Source: Actinobacteria bacterium IMCC26256 (lineage in GTDB: Bacteria; Actinomycetota; Acidimicrobiia; IMCC26256). From it: DNA of 64,000 bases. The notes beneath the pieces are model-generated. The model saw only the letters and a program-made list of their open reading frames with translations. It was not told the DNA's origin and did not search any database. Of the stretch, positions 21,397-30,454 are shown in pieces (position 1 is the first letter of the stretch; every line of letters starts with the position of its first letter). Both the position numbers and the translations under genes were made by a program. The DNA is taken from the NCBI GenBank assembly GCA_001023575.1, contig CP011489.1, positions 2,255,747 through 2,319,746 on the forward strand, given 5' to 3'.

Positions 21397-21470
21397 TAGC
21401 GGAGGCGGGAATCGAACCCGCGACCCCACGATTATGAGCCGTGTGCTCTAACCAACTGAGCTACTCCGCC
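21397..21470 (-). tRNA. tRNA-Met (CAT anticodon, elongator type)
   Basis: A 74-base tRNA on the minus strand. The acceptor stem GGCGGAG/CTCCGCT has one G-U pair at the first position and discriminator A. The anticodon loop is CTCATAA and the T arm GCGGGTTCGATTCCCGC. The anticodon stem lacks the three G-C pairs of the initiator, so it is an elongator Met tRNA; a lysidine-modified tRNA-Ile is less likely. The 3' CCA is not encoded. Confidence 0.95.
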
Positions 21471-21508
21471 GCCGTTGCTGCGCGTCGCAGTTTTACCCGC
21501 GCAAGCGG

Positions 21509-21580
<72 letters not shown>

Positions 21581-21630
21581 AAGGGGTAGGAGGTTAGCAA
21601 GCGCGAGCCCCTCGGCTACCGTGCAGGGCT

Positions 21631-22128
21631 GTGGGATGGATTATTAGAGCCGCCGAACCGAACGATGCCGAGGCCATTAGGGCCATCTACAACCGCGAGG
21701 TGGAGGGCTCAACCGTCACCTTTGACATGGTTGAGCGGAGTCTTCAGGAGCAATTGGCTTGGATCTCAGAGCACAGCGGAGGCCACCCGGCAATCGTCGC
21801 TGTGGAGGAAAAATCCGCGCAGATACTGGGTTTTGGGAGTCTCACGGCCTATCGCCCACGCCCTGCCTACTCCATAACAGTCGAGGACTCCGTCTACGTG
21901 CGGGACGACTCTCGGGGGCTTGGGCTCGGCCAGGCACTTTTGGGGGAGCTCGTACGCCTAGCTCGCCTCCACGGGTATCACTCAATAATTGCCCGAATTG
22001 TTGGGGATCATGAGGCCTCCATCAAGCTCCACGCTGCTGCTGGGTTTCTTCAGGTTGGTCGGGAGACCGAGGTCGGGCGCAAGCATGGCCGCTGGCTAGA
22101 CGTCGTCCTTATGCAGAGAATGATCTAG
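21631..22128 (+). CDS. GNAT-family N-acetyltransferase
   Basis: Cytosolic acetyl-CoA-dependent acetyltransferase, 165 residues, closest in pattern to the phosphinothricin/MnaT (YncA) group: IRAAEPNDAEAIRAIYNREV at the N-terminus, DSVYVRDDSRGLGLGQALL (acetyl-CoA pyrophosphate loop), and ARIVGDHEASIKLHAAAGF with GRWLDVVLMQ near the end. That group acetylates methionine sulfone, methionine sulfoximine or similar amino acids; the true substrate is not known. The GTG start at 21631 has no ribosome binding site and may be leaderless. It is transcribed divergently from tRNA-Thr. Confidence 0.85.
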   Translation: MGWIIRAAEPNDAEAIRAIYNREVEGSTVTFDMVERSLQEQLAWISEHSGGHPAIVAVEEKSAQILGFGSLTAYRPRPAYSITVEDSVYVRDDSRGLGLGQALLGELVRLARLHGYHSIIARIVGDHEASIKLHAAAGFLQVGRETEVGRKHGRWLDVVLMQRMI

Positions 22129-22179
22129 GGACCTTCGACTCACTAGGGCCTCGAACTCTTAGTTGTCACACCCCTAATT

Positions 22180-22200
22180 TATAATCGAACATATGTTCGA
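22180..22200 (+). promoter_or_regulatory. -10 box and LexA (SOS) box at the start of the DUF222-HNH gene
   Basis: TATAAT at 22180-22185 is followed seven bases later by the ATG (22193), so transcription probably starts at or next to the start codon (leaderless mRNA); no good -35 is seen. A perfect 16-base palindrome, TCGAACATATGTTCGA (22185-22200), overlaps the last base of the -10 box and the start codon. It matches the mycobacterial LexA box TCGAAC-N4-GTTCGA exactly. LexA bound there would block both polymerase and the start. Confidence 0.85.
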
Positions 22201-23419
22201 CAGACTTAGAGATGCCCACACAGAACTCCGATCCGCGATGACCGCAATAGATCTAGAAGTAATTGATGCTGCCGGTGCGCGCGAGTTAGTTGCACTAGCC
22301 GATGACGTGCGCCGTAGTGGAGACGCCCTGCGCACTATCGCGGTTGGGCGCGTTGATTATGTTGGCGCCTGGAAGGGTGAGGGCGCCAAGAATATCTCCG
22401 AGTGGCTAGCCGCTGAGACTAATTGTGCCCAATATGAGGCCCAGTCTGTGGTGGTCCTCGCCAACCAGCTCCAGCATCTACCCACTACCCAGGCTGCCTT
22501 GCTTTCCGGCGCACTCTCCAACACGCAGGCCGTCGAGGTAGCGCGCGGAGCGATAGTTGCACCTAATACGGAGTCTCAGCTCTTGAATCTCGCGAAACAT
22601 GTCACAGTGCGCGATCTACGCGATGCAACCGCACGCGTAATAGCAGGGGCCACAGATGAGGCCGCACGCCACAAACGAATACATAACAGTCGTTTCTTAA
22701 AGTCCTGGAGAGACCCCGATGGTGCGTTCATCATCAAAGGGCGCATGACGGTTGCTAATGGTGCGCTAGTAATGGCAGCACTCAAGCCGATACAGGATGA
22801 GATCTTTAGGTCAGCGCGCAAGAGTGGCGCACATGAAAGACCGGAGGCCTACGCCGCTGACGCTCTAATGGCACTCTGTGAAAAGGCTAATAACCCTTCC
22901 CCAGCAGCACGGGCGAGTGCAACTAAGGCAACCCGCCCTAACGCTGTGATCAATATTCGAGTCGACCTCAATGCGCTCAAGCGTGGACATACTGAGAATG
23001 GCGCGATCTGTGAAATCGCTGGCGTTGGGCCAGTTCCAGTGGCTACTGCAACAGAGTATTTGGGCGAGGCATTCTTAAAGCTGCTGATAGTCGATGGAGT
23101 GGACATCAAGACGGTTGCGCATATGGGGCGACACATCCCTGCACCATTGCGTACCGCAGTCGGGGAGCGTGATCGCGTCTGCCAGGTACCGACATGCGAT
23201 ATGACGATCGGCCTCGAGATAGATCACATCAAACCATTCTCCGAGGGTGGTGCTGCATCCTTTGAGAACCTCGTGCGCCTCTGTAAACGCCACCACCTTC
23301 AAAAAACGCATGATGGTTATCGGCTCGTGAGACGCGAACGAGAAGCGCGTGAGAGAGATGACGAAGAAGCAGGAGCCTGGGAGTGGCGGCGGCCGCCATC
23401 GCTTAGAGACACGGGGTAG
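22193..23419 (+). CDS. DUF222 / 13E12-family protein with C-terminal HNH nuclease domain
   Basis: 408-residue protein of the actinobacterial 13E12 repeat family. It has an alpha-helical DUF222 domain (roughly residues 20-290, including GEGAKNISEWLAAETN and LSNTQAVEVARGAI) followed by an HNH motif: CQVPTC, EIDHIKPFSEGG and NLVRLCKRHH, with the residues needed for metal and DNA binding present. Members are presumed DNA endonucleases of unknown role. Several M. tuberculosis members belong to the LexA regulon, and this gene carries a perfect LexA box over its start. A near-identical C-terminal segment occurs at 63657-64000. Not part of an operon. Confidence 0.9.
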   Translation: MFDRLRDAHTELRSAMTAIDLEVIDAAGARELVALADDVRRSGDALRTIAVGRVDYVGAWKGEGAKNISEWLAAETNCAQYEAQSVVVLANQLQHLPTTQAALLSGALSNTQAVEVARGAIVAPNTESQLLNLAKHVTVRDLRDATARVIAGATDEAARHKRIHNSRFLKSWRDPDGAFIIKGRMTVANGALVMAALKPIQDEIFRSARKSGAHERPEAYAADALMALCEKANNPSPAARASATKATRPNAVINIRVDLNALKRGHTENGAICEIAGVGPVPVATATEYLGEAFLKLLIVDGVDIKTVAHMGRHIPAPLRTAVGERDRVCQVPTCDMTIGLEIDHIKPFSEGGAASFENLVRLCKRHHLQKTHDGYRLVRREREARERDDEEAGAWEWRRPPSLRDTG

Positions 23420-23582
23420 GAGCCGCTGACAGGGAGCCAAGAGAGATCACCACGAGCAACCAAGCTGGGACCGAGCGAATCTAGAGAGAAGGCCGAGCAG
23501 AGTGGCTGGAACGCGCGACTCCTCAACTCGGTCGCCCTCATGGGCTTACCAACATCCTTAGAGACAGGCCTACTTACAGGCG

Positions 23583-23610
23583 GGCTAAGCCCCGAATACC
23601 GGGGTAAGCC
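23583..23610 (-). terminator. Hairpin downstream of tRNA-Tyr
   Basis: CCCCG (23590-23594) pairs with CGGGG (23600-23604) with an outer GGCT/AGCC extension, 32 bases after the 3' end of tRNA-Tyr on the minus strand. No T-run follows. It could end the tRNA transcript and the opposing DUF222-HNH transcript, which stops at 23419. Confidence 0.35.
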
Positions 23611-23641
23611 TCTTACATATTGCCCTGACATATTGCTTGAG

Positions 23642-23722
23642 TGGGCCCGGGAGGATTCGAACCTCCGTAGCTTACGCAGCTGGTTTACAGCCAGCCCCCT
23701 TTGTCCACTCGGGTACGGACCC
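23642..23722 (-). tRNA. tRNA-Tyr (GTA anticodon)
   Basis: An 81-base class II tRNA on the minus strand. The acceptor stem GGGTCCG/CGGGCCC has one G-U pair and discriminator A. The anticodon stem is CTGG/CCAG with GTA in the loop CTGTAAA. There is a long variable arm, and the T arm is GGAGGTTCGAATCCTCC. The 3' CCA is not encoded. It lies between two plus-strand genes. Confidence 0.95.
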
Positions 23723-23772
23723 AATGAGGCGTAGAGTAGCGCACTGATAAGCGACCACTTCTAGGGAGAACA

Positions 23773-24261
23773 ATGCCAAGTTTCGACGTCGTCTCAGAGA
23801 TTGATATGCAGGAGCTGCGTAATGCCATTGATCAGGCACAACGCGAGATCACGACCCGGTTCGATTTCAAGGGTACTGACTCCTCAATTGAGCTAAAAGA
23901 CAAGGCCATCATCCTCAACACTGAGAGCGAGCAGCGCCTCCAAGCCCTCGTGCAGGTACTAGAGGAGAAGCTCGTGAGGCGCAAAGTCTCACTCAAGTCC
24001 CTCTCCTACGGGAAGGTTGAGGAGGCCACCAAGGGGCGTGCTCGCCAGAGCGTCGCTCTCGTCGAAGGCATTAGCGACGACAAGGCGCGCGACATCGGCA
24101 AGTTCGTAAAAGGCCTACCTTTAAAGGGTATCCAGCACCAAGTGCAGGGAAACCAGCTGCGGATTATCGGAAAGAAGCGCGACGATCTGCAGGAGACCAT
24201 CGCCGCCCTGACGGAGCACGACTTTGGAGTACCGCTGCAGTTCAATAACTTCCGCGACTGA
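23773..24261 (+). CDS. yajQ: YajQ-family nucleotide-binding protein (DUF520)
   Basis: 162-residue cytosolic YajQ-family protein with two RRM-like halves. MPSFDVVSEIDMQELRNAIDQA, ITTRFDFKGTDSSIEL and the C-terminal TEHDFGVPLQFNNFRD are diagnostic. Homologues bind RNA or nucleotides, and in Xanthomonas and Pseudomonas bind cyclic di-GMP; the role in Actinobacteria is unknown. The ATG has AGGGAG four bases upstream. It is single-standing and converges with the next gene. Confidence 0.93.
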   Translation: MPSFDVVSEIDMQELRNAIDQAQREITTRFDFKGTDSSIELKDKAIILNTESEQRLQALVQVLEEKLVRRKVSLKSLSYGKVEEATKGRARQSVALVEGISDDKARDIGKFVKGLPLKGIQHQVQGNQLRIIGKKRDDLQETIAALTEHDFGVPLQFNNFRD

Positions 24262-24296
24262 ATCGAGCGGATCCAAGACGTAAATCGTTGAGTGCT

Positions 24297-26714
24297 CTAC
24301 TGGGCAGCGCTGAGCGTCTCGCGCTTGCGATCTAGGGCTAAGAATGCCAGGACCGCAACCCCGTACATACAGAGGGCTGTGATCTGGACTACTTGAAACC
24401 CGTAGGCCATCGCAAGAATTGTTGTCGTTACAGAGCCGATTACTGAGAAGAACCCGTTTACAGCCCAACCCCATGCCACATACTCATCCGGGTGCGGGCC
24501 GAGCCCTGAGACGACCCCGAGGCCCAGCGGCATGAACATGCCCAAGCAGAGCCCAAGTGGGGCTAGGAGTAGAACGGTGACGCAGACCCGCAGCCCAAAG
24601 GCAGCCGGGAGTAGCGCATCGGTAATGGGGTCGAGGGCGAATAGGTAGAAGACGCCGAGTACCGCCAATGCCCCACCGCTAGTAATCACTGCACGGCGAG
24701 GCGAGGCAGCGAACCGCTTACTCAGTAGCGCCCCTAGACCAGTGAATACCAAGATGGATGCGAGAGTGACTGTCAGGGAATAGGTGGGGTAGCCAAGGAA
24801 TCTCACGAGTCGCTGAATCATCGAGATCTCATAGAGCATGAACCCGAGGCCAAGAGCAGCGAAGTAGAGCGCAGAGCGCCCCTTGGCCGGAAGAGCCCTC
24901 CACTCCTTCCTCACAAAAATGAATGGCGCAAGAAGGAAGAGTGTGGCGTAACCGATCGCCACAAGGAGTAGCAGGAGCAGCACTCTCTCGCCGATTACAT
25001 CCTCGGGGTTATTCGTTGAGAACGGCTTAGTGATATTCGAGAGCACCGAGCCGAACCCTGAGAAGTGCCAGAAGAACGGGCGATCATCATGGACTGCAAA
25101 TACTTCGCGCGGGTATGTCGCCGCAATCGCGTTCGCCGCTTCACTCGTTGGAGCGCCCGCTAGTTTCCCGACGATTCCTCCGTCGGTATATCCACCCGGA
25201 GCGTAAGCAACGCCAGCGAGCGGAACTGTGGGCACAGCAGCGTTGAGACGCGCAACCTCTTCAGGTGTGAATGGAGTTCGCTTCACCATAATTGTTGAGA
25301 GGTCACCGGTTTTATTTGTGACGAATGATGAGACGATGATGTGCTGCGAAGGATCTGCCACGCCGATCTTGGAGAGCGCATCGCGCGCGGTCATGACATA
25401 ACGCGCTGTGCGACTCGGGCGCCCTACGTAATCAAGTTCACCGAACTGAACAACCATGATTCCATCGTTCGTGAGGTGCTTCAAGGATTCGGCGATCATC
25501 TCAGATGTATAGAGATATGACTCTGAGAGCACAAACGCCCCCGATGACGCAGCGTTGCTTGCGGCATAGGAGTCTGGGGCTACATACCAAACAAGGTTGT
25601 ACTTGTCTTGGCTTCGAAAAATAAAGGAGCGACCATCCCCTTGATGAATTGCAACCCCAGGTTGATTCGGTAGGTCGCCGGAGAACTCTCGCAGTTCTCC
25701 CTTTAGGAGTCCGACCGTTACTGGATTGAGCTCAACACCCTCGATCTTGGGGGACTTGAAGTGAAGCGCAGCGACAATCTCGTTGCCACCAGCAGACCCG
25801 ATGATCAAGGTGTGTGCAGGCGGATCCCCGTGAACGCTAAACGGTAGCAAGCGTGGGTCGGTATCGAATATGGTCGCTGAAGCAGGGTCCCCGTTATAAG
25901 GGTGAATACCAGAGCCGAAGGTTCCATCGTGCAGCAGTAAATAGTCATCAAAAATCTTCTCTGCATCGACTCTAAAGACAGGGCCCCAGCCACTAATGGA
26001 GCCCGCAACCGGTTGACTCTTCCCCCCCTCGACCTGCACGTCTGGGACCTTGACCACCTGAATCACCATGAGCAGGAGAAGAACGCCGAGTACCCCCGCA
26101 ATCGCGGTCGTTATACCGAGACGCGGATTAGCAACCACTGCAGCTACGGCCATTACGAGGGCTGCGAGCATCACAACCTGCGGAGGCCCTAGCCACCAAA
26201 TAAGTGGAATTGCGAGTGCACATCCTAAAGCTGCCCCAATTAGATCCGCGAAGTAAAAGCGATTAACCCGATCCTCTGCGCGCCCAAGAAGCACTGCAAC
26301 GATCACACCGATCATGATGAACGCAGCGAAGAGAGTGAAGCAGATCGCTATTAACGCTCCGAGGTTTCGCCACGAGTCGGCAGTGCCGTAGTCCCAAATC
26401 TTGATCGTATCGATTGGAATCCATGCGATTACAAACTCACTCGCAGCAATCAGAACCGCTCCAACCAACGCGCAGACTGTGACGACGGTATCGGTTGCAG
26501 CTTTGCGGAGTCGAGGCCACACAACGACAAAGATTCCACCTGAACCAATACCGAGAAGCGCTAGACCAAGGACGAGATACGTGTAGTAGTACCAGAGTTT
26601 GAATGAGACAATGCGTGTGAAGGCAACCTCAAGGAGAAGCCCGGCAAGACTGATGAGGAAAATTGTCGCGATGTGTCGCGAGCGAGCAGCAAGCGGGTTA
26701 CTCAAGGAAGTCAC
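24297..26714 (-). CDS. Polytopic membrane protein with spermidine-synthase-like domain
   Basis: 805 residues. Several membrane segments form the N-terminal part (from IATIFLISLAGLLLEVAF to about residue 230). A large soluble Rossmann-like domain follows, containing TLIIGSAGGNEIVAAL and IEGVELNPVTVGLL, the nucleotide-binding signature of spermidine synthases. A second set of membrane segments makes up the C-terminal third. This architecture is known as fused spermidine-synthase-like or MFS/spermidine synthase protein. No aminopropyl transfer has been shown for such fusions, and the glycine-rich loop departs from the GGGDG of true enzymes, so substrate and reaction are open. Three bases separate it from the HAD gene upstream. 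Confidence 0.75.
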   Translation of the reverse strand: MTSLSNPLAARSRHIATIFLISLAGLLLEVAFTRIVSFKLWYYYTYLVLGLALLGIGSGGIFVVVWPRLRKAATDTVVTVCALVGAVLIAASEFVIAWIPIDTIKIWDYGTADSWRNLGALIAICFTLFAAFIMIGVIVAVLLGRAEDRVNRFYFADLIGAALGCALAIPLIWWLGPPQVVMLAALVMAVAAVVANPRLGITTAIAGVLGVLLLLMVIQVVKVPDVQVEGGKSQPVAGSISGWGPVFRVDAEKIFDDYLLLHDGTFGSGIHPYNGDPASATIFDTDPRLLPFSVHGDPPAHTLIIGSAGGNEIVAALHFKSPKIEGVELNPVTVGLLKGELREFSGDLPNQPGVAIHQGDGRSFIFRSQDKYNLVWYVAPDSYAASNAASSGAFVLSESYLYTSEMIAESLKHLTNDGIMVVQFGELDYVGRPSRTARYVMTARDALSKIGVADPSQHIIVSSFVTNKTGDLSTIMVKRTPFTPEEVARLNAAVPTVPLAGVAYAPGGYTDGGIVGKLAGAPTSEAANAIAATYPREVFAVHDDRPFFWHFSGFGSVLSNITKPFSTNNPEDVIGERVLLLLLLVAIGYATLFLLAPFIFVRKEWRALPAKGRSALYFAALGLGFMLYEISMIQRLVRFLGYPTYSLTVTLASILVFTGLGALLSKRFAASPRRAVITSGGALAVLGVFYLFALDPITDALLPAAFGLRVCVTVLLLAPLGLCLGMFMPLGLGVVSGLGPHPDEYVAWGWAVNGFFSVIGSVTTTILAMAYGFQVVQITALCMYGVAVLAFLALDRKRETLSAAQ

Positions 26715-26717
26715 CGA

Positions 26718-27215
26718 TCAGTCGTAGTAGCCAGAGTGGAAATAAACGCAGGGAACGCCTTCCTTGCGGAGCATCTCGACATTTCGGCGGTCGTCCTCAA
26801 TCCCAAAGCGAATATCAAAACCAAAGGCGCGCAGATCCCAGAGTGATCCCTGCTTGTACTCGCGCGCCAACTCATAGTCCCCCCATGCGCGCGTAATGAG
26901 AAGGTCCCAACGAATGCCGTAGCGATGAAGCCACCCGACCGTGAGATGCGCTACACGCTGCGGGCGCGCCGTTAGGAGGACAACACTCAAGCTCGGGTCG
27001 AGGTGATCAAGCAGGACCTTTACCTCTTCGATCACCGGATCATCGCCGCAAGCCTCGAAGAAAGCATTCCAGTCGCGGCGAGGGGCCTCCAAATAATGCT
27101 GCCTGCTGACTGCATCAGAGAGCACGCCATCGATATCGACTAGCACTGCACCCCCTGGCTCCACTACACCATCACGCCACTGCCAGTTCTCAGGCTGAAT
27201 TGATAAACGCGTCAT
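26718..27215 (-). CDS. HAD-superfamily phosphatase domain protein
   Basis: 165-residue protein with all HAD motifs: motif I DIDGVLSD (nucleophile and acid/base Asp), motif II LLTARP, a lysine in the REYKQGSLWDL segment, and motif IV IEDDRRN. The layout resembles the phosphatase domain of polynucleotide 5'-kinase/3'-phosphatases, but there is no kinase domain, so the substrate is unknown. Its start codon overlaps the stop of acs by one base, so translation is coupled to acetyl-CoA synthetase. It continues into the membrane protein downstream. Confidence 0.8.
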   Translation of the reverse strand: MTRLSIQPENWQWRDGVVEPGGAVLVDIDGVLSDAVSRQHYLEAPRRDWNAFFEACGDDPVIEEVKVLLDHLDPSLSVVLLTARPQRVAHLTVGWLHRYGIRWDLLITRAWGDYELAREYKQGSLWDLRAFGFDIRFGIEDDRRNVEMLRKEGVPCVYFHSGYYD

Positions 27216-29203
27216 TATTTTTGATTTTCCTCTAAGTCGTCTACTTCGTCATCCTCGGCGTCAACAGAAAGGTAACGATCCTTGATGCGCGCTACTACTC
27301 CGGGATCCGCAAGCGTAGTGGTATCTCCAAGTGTCTCATCATCGGCGACATTGCGCAGCAGCCTTCGCATGATCTTGCCGGAGCGCGTCTTGGGCAGGTC
27401 ATCTGTAAAGAGGATCGACTTGGGCCTTGCAATCGCGCCGATCAGGTTGCCGACATGGATGCGCAGCTCCTTCTCTAGAGCCTTGCTGGGTTCGTGGTCA
27501 TTCTTGAGGACAACAAATGCGCTGATGGCTTGACCAGTAGTCGGATCATGTACTCCCACGACCGCGGCCTCGGCGACGGCATGATGATCGACAAGTGCGC
27601 TCTCAACCTCGGCAGTAGAGATGTTGTGACCACTCACGAGCATCACATCATCAACCCTACCGAGGAGCCACATGTAGCCCTCATCATCGTAACGAGCACC
27701 ATCGCCAGCAAAATAAAGCCCGGGGAATCTCGACCAGTACGTCTCTTGAAAGCGCTCGGGGTCTCCCCATACGCCTCTTAGCATCGAGGGCCAAGGCTTC
27801 GTGAGTACTAGATACCCCCCGCCCGGGATTCCGACATGGCGCCCGTCGTCCCCGACAACATCTACTCCTATACCCGGCATCGCAAATGTCGCACTACCTG
27901 GCTTGAGTGTCGTTAGTCCCGGTAATGGGCTAATCATCACCGCGCCGGTCTCTGTCTGCCACCAAGTATCGACGATCGGCGTCTTACTGCCTCCGATCAC
28001 ATCGTGATACCAAATCCATGCCTCAGGATTAATCGGCTCGCCAACACTCCCAAGCAGGCGCAGAGAGGTGAGGTCATGTGCTCCCGGGTACTCAACTCCC
28101 CACTTCATAAATGTACGGATTGCTGTTGGTGCCGTGTAGAGAATCGTCACTGCGTATTTCTCGACGATTGCCCAGAAGCGATCCTTATCAGGATAATCAG
28201 GCGTGCCTTCGTAGAGCACGCTCGTTGCTCTGTTCGCGAGCGGACCATAAACAATGTACGAATGCCCCGTTACCCATCCACAATCAGCGGTACACCAATA
28301 CACGTCTTCGTCTGGGTGAATATCGAAGATGCTACGGAAGGTAGATGTCACCCCGGTTAAGTAACCGCCGGTCGTGTGCATGATGCCTTTGGGCTTTGCA
28401 GTGGTACCACTCGTATAGAGAATGAAGAGCAATTGCTCTGCATCCATAGGCTCAGGTATGCACTCTGGACTCTGGCGGTCTACTAGATCATGCCACCAGA
28501 TATCTCTGCCGTCAGTCATTTCATTGCCGTGATCAGTACGGCGAAGAACGATGCACTTCTCGATGGTCGGCGTATCTAATAGCGCCTCATCGACAATGTC
28601 CTTAAGCGCCACCACGCCACCGCGCCGCCATGCGCCATCACAGGTGATGACAATCTTGGCCTCGGCATCATTTATACGGCCTCGTAATGAGTCGGAGGAG
28701 AAGCCACCGAAGACAACGGAGTGCGCTGCGCCGATGCGCGCGCATGCCAGCATTGCGACAGTGAGTTCCGGCACCATCCCCATATAAATAGCAACACGGT
28801 CACCTCGCTGAACACCTAACTCCTTGAGGGCATTAGCGCAGCGTGATACATCTTCAAGTAACTGAGAGTATGTAATTGCCCGCTCATCCCCGGGCTCGCC
28901 TTCCCAGAAAAATGCGACCTGCGATCCATGCCCAGACTCAATATGGCGGTCAAGGCAGTTATATGTGACATTGAGTGTTCCATCAACGAACCACTTGGCA
29001 TTCGGCGGGTCCCAATCGAGGACCTTGCTCCACTCGGTATCCCAGTGAAGAAGTTCCCGAGCTTGCCCTGCCCAATATGTCTCGGAGTCTGCATCGCCAG
29101 CATCGTGGAGCGAGGAGTCGCTTACGTTCGCGCGCGCAACAAACTCGGAGGACGGGGCAAAGTGGCGCAGCTCAGTTTGATGGGTCTCTATTGCATCGGA
29201 CAT
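27215..29203 (-). CDS. acs: Acetyl-CoA synthetase (AMP-forming)
   Basis: 662-residue acetate:CoA ligase that makes acetyl-CoA from acetate, ATP and CoA through acetyl-[14 protein letters not shown] is the ATP-binding P-loop, and TWWQTETG and the [14 protein letters not shown] segment are adenylate-forming signatures. [11 protein letters not shown] contains the catalytic lysine that is the usual target of reversible acetylation. Length is normal. It is the first gene of a three-gene cluster with a HAD phosphatase and a spermidine-synthase-like membrane protein, and it has a candidate hairpin leader upstream. Confidence 0.96.
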   Translation of the reverse strand: MSDAIETHQTELRHFAPSSEFVARANVSDSSLHDAGDADSETYWAGQARELLHWDTEWSKVLDWDPPNAKWFVDGTLNVTYNCLDRHIESGHGSQVAFFWEGEPGDERAITYSQLLEDVSRCANALKELGVQRGDRVAIYMGMVPELTVAMLACARIGAAHSVVFGGFSSDSLRGRINDAEAKIVITCDGAWRRGGVVALKDIVDEALLDTPTIEKCIVLRRTDHGNEMTDGRDIWWHDLVDRQSPECIPEPMDAEQLLFILYTSGTTAKPKGIMHTTGGYLTGVTSTFRSIFDIHPDEDVYWCTADCGWVTGHSYIVYGPLANRATSVLYEGTPDYPDKDRFWAIVEKYAVTILYTAPTAIRTFMKWGVEYPGAHDLTSLRLLGSVGEPINPEAWIWYHDVIGGSKTPIVDTWWQTETGAVMISPLPGLTTLKPGSATFAMPGIGVDVVGDDGRHVGIPGGGYLVLTKPWPSMLRGVWGDPERFQETYWSRFPGLYFAGDGARYDDEGYMWLLGRVDDVMLVSGHNISTAEVESALVDHHAVAEAAVVGVHDPTTGQAISAFVVLKNDHEPSKALEKELRIHVGNLIGAIARPKSILFTDDLPKTRSGKIMRRLLRNVADDETLGDTTTLADPGVVARIKDRYLSVDAEDDEVDDLEENQK

Positions 29204-29234
29204 TCTTTAAAACTCCATTTTTAGAGGAATGCGA

Positions 29235-29283
29235 ACCACTTAGGGTCAGAGGATACCCCTGCGGAGATTGCTCCCTTAGTGGT
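29235..29283 (-). promoter_or_regulatory. Candidate leader hairpin before acs
   Basis: An 11-base inverted repeat with one mismatch (29235-29245 with 29273-29283, 10 of 11 pairs) encloses a 27-base loop, 32 bases upstream of the acs start and 54 bases after the preceding stop. There is no T-run after it, so it is unlikely to be only a terminator of the upstream gene. It may be a cis-acting RNA controlling acs; no known riboswitch class was recognised. Confidence 0.35.
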
Positions 29284-29336
29284 CTCTGGGATTTTTTAGC
29301 ACCCTCAAACTCACTTGATAGAGAACGCCTAAATCG

Positions 29337-30356
29337 CTACTCGCGACGGGCGATGATGACGGTAAAACCTCCAAGGCCCTCAGGGTCGGTAAGGATCGCT
29401 GCCTCGGTTGCCCTGCTTCTCCCGATTAAGGCCTCTAGGTCGCCACGTGCGGCACCCGCTAACCATGTGGCCTCACCGCTAGCGACCTCCTCGTCAATCC
29501 CTAGCCCCAATAACCACTCGGCCTGGGTTGTCTCGCTCTCAATCCTGAATCCCGCAGCCACGATGGCATCTCTGAGCGGCTCAAGGACAACGTCGGAGGT
29601 GACATCAGACTCCCCGGGATGCATTAACGGGTTGGAGCCTCGGGTGTGGTCTCGGTATGTCCGCAGCCAGCCACCTCTGCGCGCCAGATCCTCTGCATTC
29701 CCTGCATAGTCAATGATCACTATCGCACCGGTCTCGATGCACTCTGCTGCGCGGGCAATCCACTCGACGATGCCTACCTGCATTGGTAGGCGGTCGCCAA
29801 TGCGCGCTGCGAACTCTGGAATAAGGCTGCGATGCTCCGCGTCAAGCGGTGCGAGTACCTCAACGAAATTTGGTGTTCCAGCACCAGCGACATTCTCACT
29901 ACCAAGCCCCACTCGAACCTCTGCCCAACCCTCGGTCGTGAACTCTGCAACATCAAAAGCAAGATTGTCGAGTAACTCGTTGGCAATGATCACCCCGCTC
30001 GTTGACGAATCCGGAAGGTCTGCGAGTATCGATACGTTGGAGAACTTCCCAAGAGTCACTTCCTGCACCTGGCGAAGCGCCTCGCTCCGTTCAACCGTTA
30101 TGTAATTGATCGCAGAGCTGAATCCTCGATCACTGCGCAGCACCTCTCGACAGAGTCGCCCTGATCCTGCGCCGGCCTCAATAACTGTGAACTCTCTCGG
30201 GCTCCCCTGCTCCATCCACAATTTCTCGATCGCATTCGCAACTATCAATCCAAACAATGAACCCGTCTCAGGGCTAGTTACAAAATCGGATCGACCAGTT
30301 GGGCCTCTACCGACCGCAAAAAATCCAGCGTCTTTATCGTAGAGAGCGGTCTCCAT
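29337..30356 (-). CDS. MidA/NDUFAF7-family SAM-dependent methyltransferase
   Basis: Protein methyltransferase family that includes mitochondrial NDUFAF7, which dimethylates an arginine of complex I subunit NDUFS2 and is needed for assembly. Seen here: GRSDFVTSPETGSLFG, the SAM-binding EAGAGSGRLCREVL, and VIIANELLDNLAFD. The ATG at 30354-30356 is the first ordinary start, but clear family homology (LARIIENTGSIPFSLFM) continues upstream in frame to about 30458, with no ATG, GTG or TTG before the stop of the upstream frame; CTG or ATT overlapping the nuoN stop may be used. It is the last gene of the 11-subunit complex I operon. Confidence 0.88.
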   Translation of the reverse strand: METALYDKDAGFFAVGRGPTGRSDFVTSPETGSLFGLIVANAIEKLWMEQGSPREFTVIEAGAGSGRLCREVLRSDRGFSSAINYITVERSEALRQVQEVTLGKFSNVSILADLPDSSTSGVIIANELLDNLAFDVAEFTTEGWAEVRVGLGSENVAGAGTPNFVEVLAPLDAEHRSLIPEFAARIGDRLPMQVGIVEWIARAAECIETGAIVIIDYAGNAEDLARRGGWLRTYRDHTRGSNPLMHPGESDVTSDVVLEPLRDAIVAAGFRIESETTQAEWLLGLGIDEEVASGEATWLAGAARGDLEALIGRSRATEAAILTDPEGLGGFTVIIARRE

Positions 30357-30454
30357 AAATAGCGAGAACGGGATGCTTCCAGTGTTTTCGATAATGCGAG
30401 CGAGCGAGTCGGAGACCGAGCGCTTGGGGCGCCCCTCTGACGAGCCGGACTCAA

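Noticed and set aside
22163..22168. TTGTCA as -35 box for the DUF222-HNH promoter
   Set aside because: Only 11 bases separate it from TATAAT, too few for a normal sigma-70 promoter.
23540..23734. Plus-strand open frame covering tRNA-Tyr
   Set aside because: It runs over the complement of a well-formed tRNA and has no homology or start signal.
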